31,448 nt of DNA from an uncultured Tannerella sp. (GTDB taxonomy: Bacteria > Bacteroidota > Bacteroidia > Bacteroidales > Tannerellaceae): assembly GCA_938036405.1 (NCBI GenBank), contig CALHPT010000134.1, forward strand, positions 1 through 31,448, given 5' to 3'. Within the stretch, counting starts at the first letter, position 1. Each line of letters begins with the position of its first letter. A program made the position numbers and the translations under genes. The notes below the pieces were generated by a model. The model was not told where the DNA came from. It searched no databases and saw nothing but the letters and a program-made list of their open reading frames with translations. Below, one piece after another: positions 26,657 through 31,448 of this stretch.

Positions 26657-26860
26657 AGCTGTTTTGAATTTATAGAGTCATTGTATTAAGGAGCCGTTTG
26701 GGCAAATCTTTCCCATTTCTATTTCGGGGCTATTTGAGGTCTATTTCCGCCCTTTTGTCCCATCTTTTTCGTCACATAGCTCGCTATGCTCCTTAAAAGA
26801 TGGGACAAAATCCCCGGAAATATCCTCTAAATATCCTCCGAAATAAATTCCAAAACAGCT
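26657..26860. repeat. 204-bp MITE-like palindromic element
   Basis: Inverted ends AGCTGTTTTG(G)AATTTAT (26657-26673 and 26843-26860, one-base indel) bound the element. Inside are arms of about 50 bp that match at most positions. The arms include a perfect 16-bp pair (TTTTGTCCCATCTTTT at 26753-26768 and its complement at 26795-26810). The apex is CATAGC TC GCTATG. A secondary end-like copy (GAGCCGTTT) lies at 26691. The element has no coding capacity. It fills the space between the hemW start and the nrfA stop almost exactly. It could be a mobile MITE or a large transcript-end hairpin acting after nrfA. Confidence 0.75.
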
Positions 26861-26862
26861 TC

Positions 26863-28380
26863 TTAGCTCTTTGATGCGTCAGCCGTCATGATGCGGTTCT
26901 TCTTCCTCGCCTCTTCGATCCACTTTGGAACGACGGTCTTGAGGAACTCACCCTTCTTGCGGCGGAGTTCTTCGGGGTTCAGACCGATGTAGCGCTGTGC
27001 CTTCTCCTTGGTCGAGATGTCTGGCATGGGCACCTCGTCGGTGTAGCCGTGCTTAGCCAAGATGCGGGAGAGGGCAAGGCGAGCCTTCATTGCGCGCTCG
27101 AGACCTGCGCTGAGGATGCGCGTCACCTCTTGCGGTGCGTGGAAGGATGCTCCGTGCGATGCCACGCCGTAGTCCCAACGCCATTGCGACTGGCGGATGA
27201 ACTTCAGCACGGGTGCCATCTCGGTCTCGGTAGCGCCCTTCTTCCAAGCGAACTCTGCCTCGATGTGGGCATGCAGCAGCTCATCCTCGAGCTTGTTGCG
27301 CACCTCGTTGACCTTACGCTGACGTTCGTAGACGTTCTGCCGGAGTGTCTCCTCGCTTTCGCGGTGGCACACTTGGCAGGTGCGGTCGATGTATTGCAGC
27401 GGGCTGGTGATGTGATGGTCGGTGTATTTGATGCCGCCTTCGGCCTTGTAAGGCATGTGGCAATCGGCGCAAGCTACGCCACGCTGTGCGTGGATGCCCT
27501 GCATAGACAGCTCGTAGCCCGGGTGCTGCGCCTTGAGGATGGGTGCACGACTGAGCGCGTGGATGTAGTCGTAGTAATCCGATTCGTCATAGTAGGCCTC
27601 GGCATCCTCCATCGTCATGCCCTTGTCCCACGGGAAGGTGAGGTATTTGCCCTCGCCCTTGAAGTAATACTCCACGTGGCACTGTGCACAGACGAGTGAG
27701 CGCATCTCCTGCTGCGTGGCCTTGGTGATGTCCTTGCCTTGACGTTGGAAAGCCTCGATCAACGCAGGACGGGTGATCTTCAGATCCATCGTCTTCGGGT
27801 CGTGACAGTCGCCGCAGCCAATCGGGTTCATGATCTCGGCACCCATCGAGCTCCACGGTGCTTTGTAGAAGTTGGCAATGCCCACCTCGTGCATCATACG
27901 GGGCACGTCCGGGCCTTTACATGTCCAGCACGTGGCCGGCTGGATGTCGCCTTCGCCGTCTATACCGGGGTTACCTGTACGGAGGATGGCGCGCATGTCC
28001 TCGATGGCATGCTTATGGCCGCGGGGCGAATTGTACTCGCGAGAGAAGGAGTAGCCCGCCCAAAAGATGACCATCTGCGGCCGGGCAGCCAGCACGTCGA
28101 CGGCGTGGCTACCGTTGAATTCGGACGTGAAGGAGGTGTCCGCCGTCTGCGCCCAAGTCTCGTATTCGCGCGGGAAGTTGAGGCCCCAGATCTCGTTGCG
28201 CGTCTCGAACTCGGGGATGTCGGTCTTCTTGTTGTTGTAAATCGTTGCAATCTCGGCGCGCCGCTCAGTGATGGATGCGGCTAATAAACCCAGCAGAAAC
28301 ACGCCCGCCATGACGGCGAAGAACAGAATCCACCCGACGATGGGTCGGCGCCTAATGGTGTCAGTTAATCTCTTGAACAT
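26863..28380 (-). CDS. nrfA: cytochrome c nitrite reductase, pentaheme catalytic subunit NrfA
   Basis: 505 residues with an N-terminal membrane-spanning signal or anchor (about 13-35). Five heme motifs are present: the catalytic CWTCK at 151-155, CGDCH 189-193, CAQCH 231-235, CADCH 304-308 and CQVCH 335-339. The Lys-ligated first heme is the hallmark of NrfA. Active-site Tyr and His candidates are in CHVEYYFKGE and KAQHPGYE. It reduces nitrite to ammonium with six electrons in the periplasm, receiving them from NrfH. It lies 81 bases after nrfH. No ccs heme-maturation genes follow. Confidence 0.97.
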   Translation of the reverse strand: MFKRLTDTIRRRPIVGWILFFAVMAGVFLLGLLAASITERRAEIATIYNNKKTDIPEFETRNEIWGLNFPREYETWAQTADTSFTSEFNGSHAVDVLAARPQMVIFWAGYSFSREYNSPRGHKHAIEDMRAILRTGNPGIDGEGDIQPATCWTCKGPDVPRMMHEVGIANFYKAPWSSMGAEIMNPIGCGDCHDPKTMDLKITRPALIEAFQRQGKDITKATQQEMRSLVCAQCHVEYYFKGEGKYLTFPWDKGMTMEDAEAYYDESDYYDYIHALSRAPILKAQHPGYELSMQGIHAQRGVACADCHMPYKAEGGIKYTDHHITSPLQYIDRTCQVCHRESEETLRQNVYERQRKVNEVRNKLEDELLHAHIEAEFAWKKGATETEMAPVLKFIRQSQWRWDYGVASHGASFHAPQEVTRILSAGLERAMKARLALSRILAKHGYTDEVPMPDISTKEKAQRYIGLNPEELRRKKGEFLKTVVPKWIEEARKKNRIMTADASKS

Positions 28381-28389
28381 AGTAGTGTG

Positions 28390-28429
28390 AGTAGTTAGAG
28401 GGTCGATTTGATTCTAAGTAGTTAGAGGG
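28390..28429. repeat. 13-bp direct repeat in the nrfH-nrfA spacer
   Basis: AGTAGTTAGAGGG occurs at 28390-28402 and again at 28417-28429, a 27-base period. It may simply be a small duplication in the mRNA spacer. Confidence 0.5.
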
Positions 28430-28461
28430 AATGGATAAGGGAGGAGCAGTAATCAGGGGGC

Positions 28462-29040
28462 TTATTTCCCCATCACTTTCTTCAGCCAATCGGGTACGGG
28501 CGACTTGGGTAGCGGAACGATGGCGTCTGGCGTGCCATTCAGGTTGCTACGCTTGCCGTGAGGCACATCCGTGTGACAGTCCCAGCAGGCTTTGCCCTTG
28601 CCGGACTTCGTGTCCACAAAGGAGATCATGCCCGTGTTCACGAACTCCTGATTCAGCTGTGTGTGACAGCGGATACAGTTGTTCATGATCACCTCATAGC
28701 TCTCCTCGCGCGGACGCAGCGCCATGGGTTCTCTTCGCAACGTAAAGACGGAAGCGTGAAGCAATCCATCTTTGGCCTTGAAGGCATACTTCTTAAATAC
28801 ATTTTCATGCGGCACATGGCAGTCGTTGCATGTTGCCCGTCGGCCGTGCGAACTGTGATCCCACGAGTTATAGTAGGAGGTCATGATGTGACAGTTGATG
28901 CACACCGCAGGGTCGTCGCCGAGATACGTGTGTATCCTCGCCATGTAAGCCGCATAAGCGCCCAGCCCAGCCAAGATTCCCCCGACAACGAAGAGGGGAA
29001 GGACGAGCTGACGCGGTAGGGAGGTCAATAATTTCTTCAT
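28462..29040 (-). CDS. nrfH: cytochrome c nitrite reductase, tetraheme membrane subunit NrfH
   Basis: 192 residues, NapC/NirT family. One N-terminal transmembrane helix (about 12-33) is followed by four CxxCH motifs: CINCH 47-51, CNDCH 71-75, CIRCH 122-126 and CWDCH 152-156. It takes electrons from menaquinol and passes them to NrfA on the periplasmic side of the inner membrane. It has its own -7 box upstream and is co-transcribed with nrfA. Confidence 0.97.
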   Translation of the reverse strand: MKKLLTSLPRQLVLPLFVVGGILAGLGAYAAYMARIHTYLGDDPAVCINCHIMTSYYNSWDHSSHGRRATCNDCHVPHENVFKKYAFKAKDGLLHASVFTLRREPMALRPREESYEVIMNNCIRCHTQLNQEFVNTGMISFVDTKSGKGKACWDCHTDVPHGKRSNLNGTPDAIVPLPKSPVPDWLKKVMGK

Positions 29041-29068
29041 AACGGATCGGGGCTACAATCAACGGGGG

Positions 29069-29076
29069 CAAAAGTA
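29069..29076 (-). promoter_or_regulatory. -7 box of nrfHA
   Basis: The minus strand reads TACTTTTG, an exact match to TAnnTTTG, 28 bases before the nrfH ATG. This suggests nrfHA can be transcribed separately from the porin gene upstream. Confidence 0.5.
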
Positions 29077-29083
29077 ACCCCAA

Positions 29084-29106
29084 AGTGTAAATAAGAGTGT
29101 AATAAG
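29084..29106. repeat. tandem 12/11-bp direct repeat upstream of nrfH
   Basis: AGTGTAAATAAG (29084-29095) is followed directly by AGTGTAATAAG (29096-29106). It covers the region just upstream of the nrfHA -7 box where an activator would bind. Confidence 0.6.
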
Positions 29107-29141
29107 AATTACAGATGCAATCAGTATGTAGTCGGCCATCT

Positions 29142-30413
29142 TCACCACATGGCCTGAAAGACGCGCGTCCGAATGTTCACCGAGAGCCACGCCCAGTCTT
29201 GCCAACGCGTGTGATCGCCGCCCTTCACATGGTCCATCGTCGCCGTACCGAGCATGAAGGAATAGCCGGCCATGAGGTTAACGTCTTTCATGAGATTCCA
29301 GCTAAGCTGCAAATCAACCTCTGTGCCTAAGCCCTTCGAGAGCTGACCGGTGGCAGACTGCAGGTCGCTCGTGGTGCTGAAGTAATGACCCGTAGCGCCG
29401 AGGCTTAAGCTCGGGGTGACAGCCACGTTCAGTCCGGCGTAGTTATCCCACAGTCCGGGGTTCAGGTGGTTGGCGAAGGGAGAGGCGTAGAAGTAATCCA
29501 TCGCCCCATAAAACTTGTGGTGCGTGCCGTAGAGCGGATTGAAAGCCTCAAAGTCAGCGCTCCCGCGGTCGTCGCCTGAGAGGTAGTCTGAGCCGAGCTG
29601 GAACGAAAGGCCTTCAGTCGCATGGATGTTGGCATGCAAGGCTGCCATCCAAGCTGAGATGGGGACGTCTGCTGCGGTACGTCCCATTTGATAGTAAAAC
29701 GTACCGGAGAGATCCCAGACGCGATCCGAACGTACCCCAAGGTTTACCCCGAAGGTCTGCTGGTAACGCGTCTCAGCACGATCCGTGGTGCCGCCTTCTA
29801 ACCCTAAGTTCATCGCCAAGGCCGAAACGCGGAAGTACTTGTCGGAGTGGGCGTACCAGAGCGTCTGCATCGACTTGTAGGGCTGTGCACCGGGGTGATA
29901 ATACGTGCCCCCGATCACCCGTTCGTCGTTCTGATTGAAGGCCAGGATCAGGTGCAGAAGATCCTGTCGCGACTCATAGCCGAGCTTCAAGGCGTCGTGG
30001 TAACGCCCGGCCATGTTCCAGTCCAGTGCGCCGAGGATACGTTCATCGTCGTACGAGAGTGGCTGGCGCCCCACCTTGGCAAAGAGGCCGTGACCGAAGC
30101 GGAGCTTAGCCCAAGCCTCGTTGAGGATAAAGCGTCCGTTGCGATCGATCTGCGGATCCTGTCCCCAGACGCCCACATGCTGCCCGGAGAGGCGCATCTC
30201 GAGTTGGCTACGCTCGTAGCCCAACGACAGGCGTGCCCGATTGGTAATGAACCGAGCAGGCAGTTCTCCCCGATCACGCGGAAAGAGTGCCCCGTTACGA
30301 TACTCAGCTCGCGGCCGAACCTGCACGTCTACCGTCGTTTGATTGTCGCCCGGTTGTGCCATCATTCCGCCAACGAACAGCGAAAAGATCATACAAAACA
30401 TAGTTCGTCTCAT
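29142..30413 (-). CDS. alginate-export-type outer membrane porin associated with nrfHA
   Basis: 423 residues with a signal peptide (about 1-20, ending GGMMAQ) and beta-barrel sequence throughout. It matches the alginate_exp family pattern (VDVQVRPRAEYRNGAL, RARLSLGYERSQLEMRLSGQHVGVWGQ, FAKVGRQPLSYDDERILG, GATGHYFSTTSDLQ) and ends RVFQAMW. Despite the name, such proteins in Bacteroidota are often general pores. Its place upstream of nrfHA suggests passage of nitrite or nitrate across the outer membrane (inference). GGAGGA lies 7 bases before the ATG and overlaps a dyad. Confidence 0.85.
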   Translation of the reverse strand: MRRTMFCMIFSLFVGGMMAQPGDNQTTVDVQVRPRAEYRNGALFPRDRGELPARFITNRARLSLGYERSQLEMRLSGQHVGVWGQDPQIDRNGRFILNEAWAKLRFGHGLFAKVGRQPLSYDDERILGALDWNMAGRYHDALKLGYESRQDLLHLILAFNQNDERVIGGTYYHPGAQPYKSMQTLWYAHSDKYFRVSALAMNLGLEGGTTDRAETRYQQTFGVNLGVRSDRVWDLSGTFYYQMGRTAADVPISAWMAALHANIHATEGLSFQLGSDYLSGDDRGSADFEAFNPLYGTHHKFYGAMDYFYASPFANHLNPGLWDNYAGLNVAVTPSLSLGATGHYFSTTSDLQSATGQLSKGLGTEVDLQLSWNLMKDVNLMAGYSFMLGTATMDHVKGGDHTRWQDWAWLSVNIRTRVFQAMW

Positions 30414-30423
30414 TGTTTAGTCC

Positions 30424-30443
30424 TCCATTATTTGATTAATGGA
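30424..30443. promoter_or_regulatory. 20-bp dyad TCCATTA-N6-TAATGGA, candidate Crp/Fnr-type operator
   Basis: Perfect 7-base arms are separated by 6 bases, the half-site spacing used by Crp-type dimers. It lies between the divergent porin and regulator genes, 11-30 bases upstream of the porin ATG. It overlaps the GGAGGA ribosome site, so in the mRNA it could also form a hairpin hiding part of that site. Confidence 0.5.
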
Positions 30444-30532
30444 TGCAAAGGACGGGCTTATTCAGATCATTGGCCGTCATACTTATTACGCCGCCGCGGA
30501 CGCTCTCCCTCCTAACGGCTCTATATAAGGGC

Positions 30533-30540
30533 TACCTTTG
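30533..30540 (+). promoter_or_regulatory. -7 box of the Crp/Fnr regulator
   Basis: TACCTTTG matches TAnnTTTG, with the ATG 38 bases downstream. No clear -33 element. Confidence 0.55.
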
Positions 30541-30577
30541 CCTTTGAGAATAAAAGTAGAAGTACTGGACACGCACC

Positions 30578-31270
30578 ATGATTGAGATCTCACTCACAGA
30601 GTCGCTACAACAGACCTTGTTCCGGATCCCCCTCTTCGATGGGGCGCCGGAGAGCCTCCGCGCATCGCTCACAGAACGGCTTGATGCCCGACTCTATGCG
30701 CTGGAAAAGAACGAAATCATCATCCATCAGGGCGCCATCTGCCGCTCGCTCTTCGTGCTACTCGAGGGGCGTGTACGGGGCGACATCATCGACGAATGGG
30801 GCAACCGGGTGATGATCGAAACGATCGTTGCGCCACGCTCCTTCGGCACGCCGCACCTCTTCAACCGCGACCAGACGCTGCCGGCCACCTTCACCGCCAC
30901 CATGCCCTCCACGCTGCTCACGGCACCGCGCGAGTCCCTCTTCCGGCTCATCAGCGAGGAGCCTTACCTGCTGAAGAACTTCCTGCACGTCTCGGGCAGC
31001 TGCAACAACTGCACCTCCGTGCGCCTGCGCATCCTCACTCAGCGCACCGTTCGCCACCGCTTCGTGGCCTACCTGCTGGAGCAGGATCCGGGTAAGGACA
31101 GCTGGATATCGGCCGAGCACAACACGTCGCAACTGGCGCACTACCTCTGCGTCACCCGTCCGGCACTCTCGAAAGAGATCAGTAAAATGGTACGCGAGGA
31201 ACTCATCTCAGTCGAAGGTCGCCGCTACCGCCTCCTGGCCGAACAGCAGCTCCGACAGGAGATGGGGTGA
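30578..31270 (+). CDS. Crp/Fnr-family transcriptional regulator divergent from the nrf genes
   Basis: 230 residues. An N-terminal cyclic-nucleotide-binding-like beta roll (about 15-125; IIHQGAICRSLFVLLEGRVRGDI) is followed by a dimerisation helix. A C-terminal winged helix-turn-helix lies at about 182-218 (NTSQLAHYLCVTRPALSKE). The N-terminal Cys cluster of Fnr is absent; only Cys-x2-Cys in SGSCNNCTS is seen. The TRPALSKE recognition helix resembles regulators of nitrosative stress genes such as HcpR. Divergent placement suggests it controls the porin-nrfHA genes in response to nitrite, NO or oxygen (inference). Confidence 0.9.
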   Translation: MIEISLTESLQQTLFRIPLFDGAPESLRASLTERLDARLYALEKNEIIIHQGAICRSLFVLLEGRVRGDIIDEWGNRVMIETIVAPRSFGTPHLFNRDQTLPATFTATMPSTLLTAPRESLFRLISEEPYLLKNFLHVSGSCNNCTSVRLRILTQRTVRHRFVAYLLEQDPGKDSWISAEHNTSQLAHYLCVTRPALSKEISKMVREELISVEGRRYRLLAEQQLRQEMG

Positions 31271-31309
31271 GGGAGGGTCGAAATACGAAAGGCGGACAGT
31301 GTCCGGTTG

Positions 31310-31448
31310 TAGAGACAACGCCAACATATTCTTGAGCACACATCTCCCGAAGCAGCCGCAAAAGTCATCCACCTCACTACATTACCCGAACACTTTGACG
31401 GCATCATCATCGGCAACGAAGTATTGGATGCCATGCCGGTTGAACGCT
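31310..31448 (+). pseudogene. start-less fragment resembling a MidA/NDUFAF7-type (COG1565) methyltransferase
   Basis: After an in-frame stop at 31310-31312, the frame reads RQRQHILEHTSPEAAAKVIH, then LTTLPEHFDGIIIGNEV and LDAMPVER, to the window edge. The GIIIGNEVLDAMPVER stretch matches the conserved core of SAM-dependent methyltransferases of the DUF185 family (usually ANEVLDALPVHRF). The first in-frame ATG is the one in LDAMPV, and the N-terminal third of the family is absent, because the Crp/Fnr gene ends only 39 bases earlier. It looks like a 5'-truncated remnant; the rest lies beyond the window. Confidence 0.5.

Overview
The window is chromosomal DNA of a member of the Bacteroidota, most likely order Bacteroidales and close to Tannerella or Porphyromonas (inference). 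The evidence is a SusC/RagA-type TonB receptor, a secreted protein with a type IX secretion tail, Bacteroidota -7 promoter boxes (TAnnTTTG) upstream of many genes, an EF-G2-type elongation factor paralogue, and an NrfH/NrfA nitrite reductase module. By eye the DNA is moderately GC-rich, except for the visibly AT-richer gene at 12839-14200. No tRNA, rRNA, CRISPR array, prophage or transposase gene was seen.

Layout: 1-2387 is the N-terminal part of a SusC-like receptor (minus strand) that runs off the left edge. Array A of palindromic repeats (2748-2919) separates it from an ABC-F ATPase (2932-4878, minus). The ABC-F leader holds a possible 19-codon leader peptide. mnmE (5180-6571, plus) is divergent from it. 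Between mnmE and clpB (7080-9668, minus) lie two terminators flanking array B. A U32 peptidase/RNA-hydroxylation-type gene and metA form a minus-strand operon (9859-12627). Divergent from metA is a secreted T9SS-type protein (12839-14200), followed by asd and the rRNA methyltransferase gene rsmF, all plus. An ECF sigma factor gene (17056-17652) converges on rsmF across a shared bidirectional terminator. Array C (18066-18561) follows, then a FadL/OmpP1-like outer membrane protein, a Ser/Arg-rich secreted protein, a DUF488 protein, array D (22635-22892), EF-G2 and hemW, all minus. A 204-bp MITE-like palindrome exactly fills the gap between hemW and nrfA. nrfA, nrfH and an alginate-export-type porin gene (26863-30413, minus) face a Crp/Fnr regulator (30578-31270, plus). 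The right edge holds a start-less fragment resembling a MidA/NDUFAF7-type methyltransferase.

Two functional themes stand out. The first is translation and proteostasis: ABC-F, MnmE, RsmF, a U32 RNA-hydroxylase candidate, EF-G2 and ClpB. The second is anaerobic nitrite ammonification with a likely dedicated regulator and outer membrane pore. MetA and Asd both serve the aspartate-to-methionine route, with homoserine dehydrogenase encoded elsewhere.

The most unusual signal is a set of four arrays of short palindromes. Each has a different sequence, but all keep a 40-42 bp period, and each lies near the 3' end of one gene. In array C the 40-42 bp phase holds over 13 positions even where the DNA between the palindromes has diverged. 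Other points of interest are the possible ABC-F leader peptide, the MITE-like element, and a CRP-spaced dyad overlapping the ribosome binding site of the porin gene.
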